64,000 bases of DNA from Suillus spraguei (GCA_016800925.1 JABCPU010000271.1:27519-91518), one strand, 5' to 3'; shown: positions 46,767 through 57,774, counted from the stretch's first letter. The notes: generated by a model from the sequence alone, not told the origin. A program made the numbers and translations.

Positions 46767-47242
46767 TGTCACAACCCACAAAACGAATTAACGCTAGGGC
46801 AGAGACTAGGACTCAAACTAAGGTTATCACAGAGGAAGAGGAGAGCAAGGACGTCTTGGATTGCTACAAGTGTAGATACAAGAGGTTTGAACTAAAGAAC
46901 TATTACAGTGAAACTAGCTAACTATATACACATATTGAAACTGAGATATAAACTGAGTTTGAAACTACTAGCCAATCATAAAATAGAAATGAGAATCGTA
47001 CGATGTGATGGTTGTGACATTGTTATGACATCATATTCTAAAAGGTTCTAAGATCACATGACACTATCTTATCTTATCTTATCCAATAGCATCATAAAAG
47101 ATCTCTTCATCTTCATCAGGAAGTTCGGTTATAGAAGCAGTTATAGGGATTTCGATGGAGTTTGTATTTGTCTTAGCGCTGGGTTTAGACGCTTTAGGGA
47201 AATTGAGAAAAGAGTAATGATTTGTATTTGGAATTCGTGACA
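46767..47242. mobile_element. solo LTR inserted in copia reverse transcriptase
   Basis: This 476-bp block starts TGTCACAACCC and ends ATTCGTGACA (inverted TGTCAC/GTGACA ends). It is flanked by the 5-bp duplication CACCA (46762-46766 and 47243-47247). Removing the block with one CACCA joins the pol frame exactly (IYMH followed by QPKGFEEGDW). It is non-coding, with a TTATC-repeat stretch near 47065. Confidence 0.9.
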
Positions 47243-47752
47243 CACCAGCCCAAGGGCTTTGAGGAGGGTGATTGGAAGGTGTTAGTGTGGCGGATGTTGC
47301 GCACCATTTATGGCCTGAAACAATCGGCAATGGAATGGTATGAGGAGGTCTGTGCTATCATGCGCAAGCTAGGATTCACCTGGTGTGCTATTGATTATGC
47401 CGTGTTCACTTATGATCGCGTGCATGACAGGGATGCTCATGTTATCTGCATAGTCAGTTTTCATGTTGATGATGGTCTTGGGACCTCCAACTCTCCGCCT
47501 TTCCTCCATTTGGTCAAGGGTCACATTGACGAGCGTTTTGGCATTGAGGACCTCGGGCCCATTTAAAAGTTTCTTGGCATCCAATTTGAGAGGGATCGCG
47601 GGGCTCGCCAGTTATGGATGCACCAGGGGGAGTATATCACTTACTTGCTTGATGAGTATGGCATGCTCGACTGCAACCCCGTCCTTCTGCCCTTAGATGC
47701 CAACCACCTGTTTGGTTGTCCATCCAATGTTCATGATATTATTCCTGATCTG
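47243..47752 (+). pseudogene. copia pol: reverse transcriptase C-terminal part
   Basis: Continues the reverse transcriptase: QPKGFEEGDWKVLVWRMLRT, IYGLKQSAMEWYEEVCAIMR and VSFHVDDGLG, where VDD is the catalytic copia YVDD-type motif. Then DERFGIEDLGPI, a stop, and KFLGIQFERDRGARQLWMHQ and GEYITYLLDEYGMLDCNPV. It is broken at 47752 by the Ty3 element, with ATCTG as target site. Confidence 0.85.
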
Positions 47753-48225
47753 TGTTACAATCGTACGTGCCCCTATTCATTTTCTATCCCATTTACTTGT
47801 ATATTACGTAACGTGACTCTGACTCATATGCTCAACGCATCTGTACTATAGTTGCCTTCCTTCTTTGGATACGCACTTACATTCCCACGTCTCCCTTGGT
47901 CTGTGCGCACATATTGGCCTATTTAAGCACAGTGTATTAGTAGTTGATTCCCTACTTTAATCTTACTGGGTTTTACCTGGAATCTCCTTCGCTTAGGCCT
48001 CCAACCTAAGTCGTCTTGAATCGTCTCTAAGTCTAAGCACTCCTTAGTCTTAGTCTCTATTCTCGCGGATACCTCTCGGACTTGTCCTTGAGGCTGAACC
48101 CTTGATCGTACTCGGAACGCGTTCCTTGTACTTTCACTTTGTCCTCTTCTGGACATCGTAAGAACTCCCAGCAGACCGCCTGTGTCTTTTCACTGTCGCT
48201 GGTGACGTCACCCCAGTTCGTAACA
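47753..48225 (+). repeat. 5' LTR of element 1
   Basis: Begins TGTTACAATCG and ends GTTCGTAACA. TATTTAAG lies at 47920-47927. The predicted transcript start region, ACTTTAATCTT, lies at 47954-47964. Confidence 0.95.
47920..47964 (+). promoter_or_regulatory. LTR promoter of element 1: TATA box and predicted RNA 5' end
   Basis: TATTTAAG (47920-47927) is followed 34 nt after its first base by ACTTTAATCTT. That 11-mer is the exact complement of the sequence just after the LTR (48227-48237), as expected if RNA starts here and folds back to prime itself. The start site itself is inferred. Confidence 0.65.
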
Positions 48226-48226
48226 A

Positions 48227-48237
48227 AAGATTAAAGT
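48227..48237 (+). promoter_or_regulatory. primer-binding site of element 1 (self-primer type)
   Basis: AAGATTAAAGT, one nt after the LTR end, is the perfect reverse complement of 47954-47964. I did not recognise a match to a common tRNA 3' end (no TGG start). Confidence 0.7.
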
Positions 48238-48427
48238 CATCACTTGATCGTCGACTATCTAGTCTTCGACCCTGAACCCTGATCGCTTAGATCAGCAGAC
48301 TAGCGTACGCGTACGCTGAGCAGATTGTCAAGAGGAAGCCCCCTTGATAGAAGAAAAGCCCTGACGGACAGCAAGACAGCGCGTGTAGGCACCGAGAAAG
48401 TATAACTCATCAGAAGAATCATCAACC

Positions 48428-49243
48428 ATGTCGTCAACCAAAGAATTCGAATACAAGATCGGCCAACCGATTGGTTTTGATGGAGATCGTGATAACTCTA
48501 AAGAGTTTATCCAGTCGTGCAATTTGCACTTTGACATCAATGAAAAGCTTTACACCACCGACAAGCAGAAGATCATCTACATAACATCCTTTATGACCGA
48601 AAGGAATGCCAAATCTTGGAAGGAACAATTCCTTGAACATGCCCAATCTACCGACACTTCCGGACAAAAAGTTGGTTATGGGACGATGATAGATTTTATG
48701 AAGAGCTTCAAAGAAGCATTCGAACCAGTGGATACCAAAGGAACCGCGCTCACAAGACTCAGAGATCTCAAACAAGGAACTGGAGATCTCCACACCTACG
48801 TCGCTGACTTTGAGGCACTTGCAGCCAAGGCTCAGATCACTGACAACGCAACGAAGATCCAGTTCTTCCAAGACGGCCTTAATTGGGGTATCCTTACAAA
48901 GCTTTTCAACACAGGAGATGTCTCCGAAATATTCCGAGATGTTGTGCTGCAATGCGTTGCTATTGACAATGCCCATCATCGGCTTAACGCCATGAGGACA
49001 CGTCATACTCCACAACAGAAGAAGAAGAACTACGGGAATGCACGGTATATTCCGAACCGTGATTCCAACGCAATGGTCGTAGATCGAATCTCCGACATGG
49101 AAAGATCCGAATGCATGAAGAAAGGACAATGCTTCGGGTGCAAGAAAACAGGACACCGCATTCACAATTGTCCTGAAAGAAAGAAGAAGACCCCACTCCG
49201 ACAAACCGAAGTCAAAGAGGAGAGGAAGATGAAGAAACCGTGA
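48428..49243 (+). CDS. Gag protein of element 1
   Basis: 271 residues, starting MSSTKEFEYKIGQPIGFDGD. The capsid-like retrotrans_gag region includes FMTERNAKSWKEQFLEHAQS and HTYVADFEALAAKAQITDNA with FFQDGLNWGI. A CCHC zinc knuckle CFGCKKTGHRIHNC lies near the C-terminus, followed by a lysine-rich tail. The frame is intact. It packages element RNA in virus-like particles. A long antisense open frame over the same region is a shadow. Confidence 0.9.
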   Translation: MSSTKEFEYKIGQPIGFDGDRDNSKEFIQSCNLHFDINEKLYTTDKQKIIYITSFMTERNAKSWKEQFLEHAQSTDTSGQKVGYGTMIDFMKSFKEAFEPVDTKGTALTRLRDLKQGTGDLHTYVADFEALAAKAQITDNATKIQFFQDGLNWGILTKLFNTGDVSEIFRDVVLQCVAIDNAHHRLNAMRTRHTPQQKKKNYGNARYIPNRDSNAMVVDRISDMERSECMKKGQCFGCKKTGHRIHNCPERKKKTPLRQTEVKEERKMKKP

Positions 49244-49252
49244 GACGGATTG

Positions 49253-52200
49253 TTGAGGATTTTTAACTTGGAGAAATAAAGACTCGACGTATGTTTCTCC
49301 CAATGTATTACTAAGACTTGTACGCGCTGTAGGTGAAAGAAAAGAACTTCGTGTCCCTATCACCCTCCACTCGCGTACTCGCTTAAAATCCGTCGACACC
49401 ACCGCTGTTATCGATTCAGGAGCAGCAGGAACATTCATCTCAGAAGAGTTTGTGAAACTCCATCAAATCACACGACGAAAACTCAAAGAACCATTTCGAG
49501 TTACGACGGCAGATGGAACTCTCATAAGAGGAGGACCGATTACGCACTACTGTCTTCTAGTAGTCAAAATCGACGACTGAACCATGTATGGAAAATTCAA
49601 CATCACAAAGCTAGGAAGAAGAGATCAAATCCTCCTAGGAATCCCATGGCTACGAGCAATGAACCCAATTATAGATTGGGCTGCTGAAACACTTATCCTT
49701 CCGAGGACGGATAAATCAGATGAGATCGAAATTGATCTAGACACGGATCGGAAGAAGAACGGGTTGCCCCGACTCTTCAATCATCACGCCAGATGGCAAC
49801 ATTCCCGTCTTCCAAAACCGTTCATCGCCTCTCCTATCGAAGTCCCTGGAGACCCAGAACCAGAAGTACGAATGCCACGTACTACAGATCCCACCCCACG
49901 TGTCCAACTGCCGAGATCGGTATCACCGATTCCTCACGCAGAAAAGCGCAAGAATGAATCTGAACCTGAACACCGGGTCGGAAAGAACCTATTGAGCAGC
50001 GGCCAATAGAAGAACAGAAACACGGAAAAAGAAAAGCTGAAGAAGACATCCCTGGACGGGATACCAACGTACCGAAACTATCCAAGTTCTACGTTCCTCT
50101 GAAAACCCTTTCAGCTACAATTGAAGAAATACCCAGTGACGAAGAACTCGTGCCCTCGTTGATCCCAACTGAGGATGATGACCAATTCGATACCATGAAC
50201 GATGTCTGGCACGCGCCAGAAGTACGTGAAATTTCCTCTTATGAACTAGGAGATGGAGAATTTCTTGTGGAATATGATACCGACGGAGTTAGCATGCGAA
50301 TCATTGAAGAAGTTTCCATGGATACACCCCTTACACGAGATGGAACTTCCAAACTCGAGCAACTCCCCAACTACTCCACAATTCCCCCTCCTAAATATAG
50401 CAACAAGGCTCAGGAATTCGCCACAGATGAGAAGGAAAAGAAAAAGAAATCCTTCGAAGAATTGGTCCCCGAATATTTGCACGACTTTGCAGACATCTTT
50501 GCTAAAGATGGACTGAACAAACTACCTCCTGAACGCCCTGGTATTGATCATCGGATCGACACCAAACCCGGTTTTATCCCTCGCACGTCTAAGGTTTACC
50601 CGTTATCAGAAAAAGAGCGCACTGCCGTTAAAACGTTTATCGAAGAGAACGTTGCGAAAGGTTTTATCTCGGAATCGAAGTCACCTCAAGCTAGTGGCTT
50701 CTTCTTTGTGGGAAAGAAGAGTGGAGAACTGCGTCCCTGTCAAGATTATCGCTACATCAATGATTGGACAGTCAAGAACGCATATCCACTCCCACTCCCT
50801 ATTTCCCTGGTCGCACGCCTCCATAACGCACAGTTCTTTACGAAAATGGATATTCGGTCCGGTTATAACAACATTCGCATCCATCCTGATGATAGGTGGA
50901 AAGCTGCTTTCACCACGGAATTTGGCCTTTTTGAACCAAACGTCATGTTCTTTGGCCTCTGCAACTCCCCAGCAACTTTTCAAGCATACATGAATCGCAC
51001 CTTTCAACAAGAAATCAATGAAGGATGGATGGTTATCTATATGGATGATATCCTGATTTTCTCTACAACAAGGCAGAACACCGCGAACGGACTAGACGGG
51101 TTTTGATGAAAATACGGAAGGAACACTTGTTTTTGAAACCGGAGAAATGCACCTTCGATGCAGAAGAAGTGGAATACCTCGGAATGATAATTCGTCCCGG
51201 ACAAGTTGCTATGGATACCGCCAAGACCAAGGGAATCTCCGAATGGCCAGTTCCGAAATCTGTAAAAGATGTTCGGTCATTCCTCGGCTTTTGCAACTTT
51301 TACCGCACGTTATTTCCCATTATTCTGACATTGCTCGACCCCTTATCGATTTAACGAAGAAAGACAAGGCCTTTGATTGGTCAACCGAATGTATGGATAC
51401 CTTCGAAGAATTGAAACGACGCTTCACCTGCCAACCGGTACTTCGTAACCCTGATCCTTCCTGACAATTTGCTATTGCTACCGACGCTTCGCTCGTAGCA
51501 ACTGGCGGAGTTCTCCTGCAGACTGATGAAAATGGTGTTTATCACCCTTGTGCATATCTTTCACAGTCTTTGAACCCCGCAGAACGCAATTACCAGATCT
51601 TTGACCGGGAACTCCTTGCCGTGATCCGGGCACTGAATGAATGGCGTCATTATCTCGAAGGAACTCTCACCCCGTCCTGGTATTCACCGACCACAAGAAT
51701 CTTCTGTACTTTAGAAGTGCACAGAAGCTTACCCGTCGCCAAGCACGTTGGCAATTGATTTTGTCTATCTACGACATTGAACTGCATCACGTTGCAGGTA
51801 CTAAATTAGCCATACCTGATGCACTATCCCGCCGGCCCGACTACGACTCCGGCAAAGACGATAACGAAGACCAGACTCTCCTCCCTGATGCTCTATTCGT
51901 TCGTCTTATTGACACCGACTTGAAGGATGTGCTGTCATCCTCTGACCCCCTTGACGACCCTGTCTTCAAGACAGCGTCTGACGCCCTTGATGGCGTGTGC
52001 CTTCCCCCTATGAAATCGGCACTCTCCGACTGGAAGATTGAGGAGAACGTCCTCTATTTTAAGAATCGCGCCTATATTCCACCGGCGCATCGTTCCGCTA
52101 TCCTGACACGGTATCATGATCATCCTACCGCGGGTCACCCCGGTAGATTCAAAACAGAAGAACTTGTTAAACGGGAAGCTTGGTGGCCGGCAATGGGCTC

Positions 52201-53355
52201 TTACATTCGAAAATACGTTGAGGGTTGCGCCCTTTGTCAGCAAATGAAAGCAGATACACATCCTGTTCGCCCCCGCTCGCACCCATTCCCTCGTCGGCTG
52301 TTCGTCCGTTCTCTCAAGTCTCTGTCGACCTTATCACCGACCTCCCTGTCTCTGGAGGCTTTGACAGTATCATGGTCGTGGTAGACCATGGCCTTACGAA
52401 GGGGGTAATTATTATCCCTTGTTTAAAAACCATCACTTCAGAAGGCGTGGCTAAGCTATTTTTGAAACATGTTTACCGACGATTTGGACTCCATGACAAA
52501 GTGATATCGGATCGAGGCCCGCAGTTCCTATCTCGCTTCTCTAAGGAACTTGCCCGACTTCTCGACTACGTCATCGCTCCATCCACAGCTTATCACCCGC
52601 AGACTGATGGTCAAACTGAAAGACTAAACCAAGAACTCGAAACGTATCTGCGCATCTACTGCCGCAACAATCCTGAAGATTGGGTAGAGCACCTACCAAT
52701 CGCCAAATTCGTCCACAACCACCGAAAACATGATGCAAGGAATGCATCACCTTTCTATCTGATGATGGGATACGAACCGCGCGCTATCCCCCACCTTATC
52801 CCTGACTCACCCGTCCCCGCAGCAGAAGATCGAGTACGATCTCTGCAGAAGATAAGAGAAGAAGCAATCGCTTGCCATAACATTGCAATGCAAACGATGG
52901 CTGAACGATCCCGAGGAGATAAGTACATTCCATGGAAGATCAGAGATAAGGTTTGGCTATCTGCCGCTAATCTTAGACTCAAACTTCCATCAAGGAAATT
53001 GGCACCGAAGCGATACGGACCTTTCCCGATCATCAATGTCTTATCACCTATCACATTCACACTCAAACTCCCTCCGCAATGGAAGATCCACCCCACGTTC
53101 CACGCTTCCGTCTTATCATCCTACAGCGAAACGGACGTACACGGTCCGAACTTCCCTGAGCCACCACCTGACGTCGTAGAAGAAGAAGAAGAATATGAAA
53201 TAGAAGCAATTCTCTCCATAAAGGAACCGGCACTCGCCGACGTTATCTTGTTCCTGGAAAGGATACTCATCGGGAGATAACGAATGGCTCCCAGAAAAGA
53301 ACTTGAAGAACTCCGCCCAAATTTGAATGCTTATAAGAAGCAACACGCCCTTTGA
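49253..53355 (+). CDS. Pol polyprotein of element 1 (protease, RT, RNase H, integrase, chromodomain)
   Basis: Protease active site [15 protein letters not shown] (about 49410) and [79 protein letters not shown] and the catalytic [11 protein letters not shown] (about 51040). RNase [21 protein letters not shown] and [20 protein letters not shown]. Integrase: the H-H-C-C finger with [10 protein letters not shown] and GCALCQQMK, then [31 protein letters not shown], and [19 protein letters not shown] containing the catalytic Glu. [25 protein letters not shown] chromodomain (YEIEAIL..., [23 protein letters not shown]) follows. It is split by several single-base frame losses (about 49580, 51080, 52300, and three in 53216-53324). 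Chromodomain integrases target heterochromatin in related elements. Confidence 0.9.
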
Positions 53356-53407
53356 TCATTCCCAGTCAATCAACCGCACCAGCACTTGATCAACTACCAC
53401 CATCGAA

Positions 53408-54876
53408 ATGTCTTTCCCCACTGCTTACATCACACCCGTCACCACTGCCACCAATGACTCTGACGCCGAAACTGAACAATACGGAACTCTTACCACTGAA
53501 ATCGACAACACCTCCTACATTGAAGCCGCCATCCTCTGTGAAGGACATGCCCTCGAAATCGAAAGAATCCTTACTGAAAGAGGTGCCTTCCCTGCTCTAC
53601 TCCTCGTCAACATCATCTGTACCACCGCCCTTATCGAAGCCACTGCCAAAGACACGGCAGAAATTACACTCCGTCACCGCTTCCTTCATCTTCAAAAACG
53701 CATTCGTGCTTATGCTATGCTGTTGCTTCCCAGTTCCTTTAAGGATGATGTTGAAGAAGCTATTCATATTATCGCCAAACGTCGAGCAGGCGTTGCTCGA
53801 CCTCCCTCTCCGCAAAGAGATACGCCACTTCCTGTCCCAGCACCCGCTTCTTCGCGCGTTTATTCTAGTCTTGACGCCTTTACTGGCCTATACACTGCTG
53901 TCCAAGAGATCGGACACCTCACTGATACAGTCGTCGAAACCATCCAGCAATCAGTCGCTGAAACAAGAGCAGCTAGAAACTTAGTCGAAGAAGCCATCAC
54001 CAATTTACAACAGACACAAGCTGACCATGCATCTCCCCGAACCCATCTCCCATCGAACAGCCAACTACGCCACCTCCTGTCTCGACTTCTCTCGATTGTC
54101 CCTGACTGGCTGTATGAACCTTGCACAAAGGAGCAGTGCGAGGCAGCTAAATTACTAGGTATCCCTACCACTGAGCTGATAACTCTTGGCCCCCGACTTC
54201 GTGATCTTCATATACACCCTCCAATGTCCATCCCATCGTCATTCGGTCCAATGGACCCTATTTCGCCGGTTCTAGTAAAAGACTTCGGCATAACTCCCCA
54301 TCTTCCCCTGACGAACTTCTTGTAGCTGCCGAACGGGCAGTTACTCCTGACCTCCCTACATCGGCGTACACTCTCACCTCTTCTCAGCAAGCGCAACTTA
54401 GACGCACCAATACCCTTGCCTTAAAACGTATGAGGAAGAACAAGGGAAAGAAGCGCGCTAGATCCACTAGTCCCACACCTATCATTTCACCATCGCCACT
54501 ACGCAAAGTCCATTCCAACCCTGACGAAAACATGAAATGCCGAATCTGCGGACTACTTGGACATCGTCAGAAGAATTGTGCGGAATATCAGTGCAAGGTT
54601 TGCAGATATTGGTCGCCCACTCACTTGTCCATTTATTGTCCTCGACGAGTTGGACCTCCCCCCTTTGAGTTAACCTGGAAGGACGAAGGATTTTATGACG
54701 CACTTCGTGCTTGGGAGAACCAGCTTGACGATGAACGTATTCGAGCAGAAAAGAGGAGAGACTCTAAACGACGCGCTGGCCTCGAGGAAGCTGAGTACAT
54801 GAGGAGTGGATCGTTTGCTGATGAAGACTACGAGTTTAGTGATGACCCTGTTTACTATGCGAACCAAGATGAGTAA
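53408..54876 (+). CDS. extra ORF of element 1 with CCHC knuckles
   Basis: I know no named family for it. It starts MSFPTAYITPVTTATNDSDA at 53408 and has a helical middle (HALEIERILTERGAFPALLL; TVVETIQQSVAETRAARNLV). After a one-base loss in the AAAA run at 54277-54280 it continues in another frame (PSSPDELLVAAERAVTPDL; RMRKNKGKKRARSTSPTP). Near the end come a perfect CX2CX4HX4C knuckle, CRICGLLGHRQKNC, and a second CX2CX6HX4C unit (CKVCRYWSPTHLSIYC). It ends with an acidic, charged tail at 54876. It lies in the env position but has no signal peptide or membrane anchor, so it is not env-like. Nucleic-acid binding is the most likely property. Confidence 0.7.
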
Positions 54877-54908
54877 AGTCGGTGACTTTACGTGTAAAAA
54901 GGGGGTAA

Positions 54909-55380
54909 TGTTACAATCGTACGTGCCCCTATTCATTTTCTATCCCATTTACTTGTATATTACGTAACGTGACTCTGACTCATATGCTCAACGCATCTGT
55001 ACTATAGTTGCCTTCCTTCTTTGGATACGCACTTACATTCCACGTCTCCCTTGGTCTGTGCGCACATATTGGCCTATTTAAGCACAGTGTATTAGTAGTT
55101 GATTCCCTACTTTAATCTTACTGGGTTTTACCTGGAATCTCCTTCGCTTAGGCCTCCAACCTAAGTCGTCTTGAATCGTCTCTAAGTCTAAGCACTCCTT
55201 AGTCTTAGTCTCTATTCTCGCGGATACCTCTCGGACTTGTCCTTGAAGCTGAACCCTTGATCGTACTCGGAACGCGTTCCTTGTACTTTCACTTTGTCCT
55301 CTTCTGGACATCGTAAGAACTCCCAGCAGACCGCCTGTGTCTTTTCACTGTCGCTGGTGACGTCACCCCAGTTCGTAACA
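54909..55380 (+). repeat. 3' LTR of element 1
   Basis: Same sequence as 47753-48225 apart from CC versus CCC (near 55040) and one G/A difference (CTTGAAGCTG). It follows a polypurine tract. Confidence 0.95.
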
Positions 55381-55385
55381 ATCTG

Positions 55386-55803
55386 CCTTCGCGCTATTGC
55401 AAGCTCATTGGGGAGTTGCTCTACCTCTCAATTTGCACTCGCCCCAACATATCCTTTGCAATTAACTCCCTTGCGCAGCACAATGCTGCCCTTCTCCCAA
55501 TCATTATGCTGCAGCCAAGCATCTCCTTCGTTATCTCAGCGGCAGTATCAACACACGCATGCATCATGGGGTGCTCATGCTGATGAGGATCTCCATGCTT
55601 ATTGTGATGCAGATTGGGCCAGCAATCTGGTGGATCGCCTTTCAATCTCGGATTATGCTTGGTTCTACGCAGGGGGGCTAATTGCTCATGCATCGAAGAA
55701 GCAGTCTATGCATGCCCTCTCCTCCACTGAAGCAGAATACATGGCTGTCACACATGTTTTTAGGAGGGTCTCTGGCTCCACTCTCTCTTCAATGAATTGC
55801 ACA
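55386..55803 (+). pseudogene. copia pol: RNase H part
   Basis: After the second ATCTG the copia frame continues: PSRYCKLIGELLYLSICTRP and NISFAINSLAQHNA. It then runs with a frame change into GAHADEDLHAYCDADWASNL, LIAHASKKQSMHALSSTEAE and YMAVTH, the copia RNase H signature (DADWA, SSTEAEY). It is interrupted at 55804 by element 2. Confidence 0.85.
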
Positions 55804-56274
55804 TGTTACAGTTGTACATGCCCTTATTCATTTTCCCTTTATCTTCTTACTTGTATATCACGTCACGTGACTTGACTCATATGCTCAACGCATCTGTACA
55901 ACACATGCCTTCCTTGTTAGGATACGCAGTTACATTCTCACGGTTACCCGTCTGTGCGCACATATTGACCTATTTAAGCACAGTGTATTTGTAGTAGATT
56001 CTTTACTTTAATCTTACTGGGTTTTACCTGGAATCTCCTTCGCTTAGGTCTCCAACCTAAGTCGTCTTGAATCGTCTCTAAGTCTAAGCACTCCTTAGTC
56101 TTAGTCTCTATTCTTGTAGAACCTCTTAAGACTTGTCTAGAGGCCGAACCTTGATCGTACTTGGAACGCGTTCCTTGTACTTTCACCTTGTCCTCTTCTG
56201 GGCATTGTAAGAACTCCCCAGCAACCATCTGTGTCTTTTCACTGTCGCTGGTGACACCACCCCAGTTCATAACA
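55804..56274 (+). repeat. 5' LTR of element 2
   Basis: Begins TGTTACAGTTG, ends GTTCATAACA, and aligns along its whole length with the element 1 LTR with many substitutions. TATTTAAG is at 55971-55978 and ACTTTAATCTT at 56005-56015. Confidence 0.9.
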
Positions 56275-56275
56275 A

Positions 56276-56286
56276 AAGATTAAAGT
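56276..56286 (+). promoter_or_regulatory. primer-binding site of element 2 (self-primer type)
   Basis: AAGATTAAAGT is complementary to 56005-56015, 34 nt after the LTR TATA box, exactly as in element 1. Confidence 0.65.
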
Positions 56287-56468
56287 CTATCTGATCGTCG
56301 ACTATCCAGTCTTCAACCCCGAACCCTGATTGCTTTGATAGCAGACTAGTGTACAGTACGCTGAGCAGATTGTCAAGAGAAGTACTCTGACAGAGACAAG
56401 CCCTAACGGACAGCAAGACAGCGCGTGTAGGCATTGAGAAAGTATAACTCACAGACGAATCGCCAAAT

Positions 56469-56997
56469 ATGATGACCAAAGAATTCAAATACAAGATCGG
56501 CCAGCCAAAAGTTTGATGGAGATCGGATAACTCTCGCGAGTTTATCCAGTCGTGCATTGCACTTTGACATCAATGAAAAGCTTTACACCACCGACAAACA
56601 GAAGATCATCTTCATAACATCCTTCATGACCAAAAAGAATGCCAATCTTGGAAGAACATCCTTGAACATGCCCAATCGACCGACACTCAGGACAAAAGTT
56701 GGTTATGGACCATGGTGGATTTTATGAAAGCTTCAAAGAAGCCTTCGAACCAGTGGATACCAAAGGAACCGCACTTACAAAACTCAGAGACCTTAAACAA
56801 GGAAGTGAAGATCTTCACACCTATGTCGCCGACTTTGAGGCCCTTGCAGCCAAGGCTCAGATCACCGACAACGCAACGAAGATCCAGTTCTTCCAAGATG
56901 GCCTTAATTGGGGTATCCCACAAAGCTTTTCGCAACAGGAGATGTCTCAGAAGTATTCAGAGACGTTGTGCTGCAATGTGTTGCTATTGACAACGCC
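56469..56997 (+). pseudogene. decayed gag of element 2
   Basis: Homologous to element 1 gag (KEFKYKIGQP; EPVDTKGTALTKLRDLKQGS; TYVADFEALAAKAQITDNAT), with many single-base deletions and lost frames from the start. It stops matching at 56997, where the element 3 LTR begins. Confidence 0.85.
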
Positions 56998-57761
56998 TGT
57001 CATATACCATACTTCTAATCTCAGATCCGATCATATCCGTCCAGATCCGATCGTTTCCATATCCGTCCGTCCACAGATCCTGTCCGGACCCCCATCGAAT
57101 GTACTCACTTCTCGCACCTTAACTCCCTGGTGAACATCTGCGTCTATCTCCTTTCGTCATTTCTCCTACTACCGGTACTCCGGCTGTTTATATTTCCGTC
57201 CTGTGTTACTGATCCGTTTCCTGTGTTCATTTCCGATTCATGCTTACTGATCCGCTGTGCAATAACTAATAGACTTCCGTTACACTTCGTACATAGCCCT
57301 CGGTCCCGGACTTGCTGATTATCCGTCTTAGATACTTACTGTATATAAACCACTTGTAGATCTCGTAGAACCTTAGTTCGAATATCATCTTAGATTCTAC
57401 TCATTCTGCCTCCTCCGGACTTAAGCCACTCTCCGCTTTAAGTCACCTTCCGAGACTTAGGATTGACTCCTATAGTCTATACCTCCGACTCTATCTTCGG
57501 ATAGTCCATCTCCGTTAGTTTCTAGTTAGGAACTCGTTCCGAAACTAGCCTTAATCTCTGTCCTCTCCTTACGTTCCGAATTACCTTCGGACGTATTACA
57601 TCCGACACCTTCGGACACCGGATCCGTCACGCAACCCCTTCCGGGTCTTCGGACGAATAACTCCTCCCTGAAATAAAGGGCATTACTCGAGAAAGGGGCA
57701 CAGTGTACGAACTGAGGCCAAAGCCCTTCGGATCTCTCTACCCTTGAGTACAGTCTTAACA
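56998..57761 (+). repeat. 5' LTR of element 3
   Basis: Begins TGTCATATACC where element 2 gag similarity stops and ends TCTTAACA. TATATAAA lies at 57342-57349. The right boundary is inferred from the TG...CA rule and the primer site 2 nt later. The partner LTR is not visible. Confidence 0.7.
57342..57385 (+). promoter_or_regulatory. LTR promoter of element 3: TATA box and predicted RNA 5' end
   Basis: TATATAAA, then AGTTCGAATAT at 57375-57385, starting 33 nt after the first TATA base. It is complementary to 57764-57774. Confidence 0.6.
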
Positions 57762-57763
57762 GT

Positions 57764-57774
57764 ATATTCGAACT
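57764..57774 (+). promoter_or_regulatory. primer-binding site of element 3 (self-primer type)
   Basis: ATATTCGAACT, 2 nt after the inferred LTR end, is the reverse complement of 57375-57385. The 11-mer is part-palindromic (TTCGAA), which weakens the evidence compared with elements 1 and 2. Confidence 0.55.

Larger units (their letters stand above)
47753..55380 (+). mobile_element. complete Ty3/gypsy chromovirus, element 1
   Basis: 7.6-kb element with near-identical LTRs (47753-48225 and 54909-55380). They differ by eye at one homopolymer length and one substitution. The element is flanked by ATCTG duplications (47748-47752 and 55381-55385) inside the copia pol. It contains gag, a pol of protease/RT/RNase H/integrase with a chromodomain, an extra ORF after pol, a polypurine tract (AAAAAGGGGG, about 54896-54905) and a self-complementary primer site. 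LTR similarity indicates recent insertion. Confidence 0.95.
42530..55803 (+). mobile_element. degenerate Ty1/copia retrotransposon, host of nested insertions
   Basis: Copia-type order gag - protease - integrase - reverse transcriptase - RNase H is visible in pieces: 42530-43318, 44258-46766, 47243-47752 and 55386-55803. The pieces rejoin in frame when the insertions are removed. Many stops and frame changes (for example TGA at 42781, frame loss near 45173 and 45396) show it is dead. The 3' end lies beyond the insertion at 55804 and was not found in the window. Confidence 0.85.
55804..56997 (+). mobile_element. Ty3/gypsy element 2, 5' part only
   Basis: A diverged relative of element 1: LTR 55804-56274, leader, and a decayed gag. 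It lies inside the copia RNase H and is interrupted at 56998 by element 3, so its 3' part must lie beyond the window. Confidence 0.85.

Noticed and set aside
48434..49438. A 334-codon open frame on the minus strand
   Set aside because: It lies antisense to the intact gag of element 1, has no family-like blocks, and is a codon-bias shadow.
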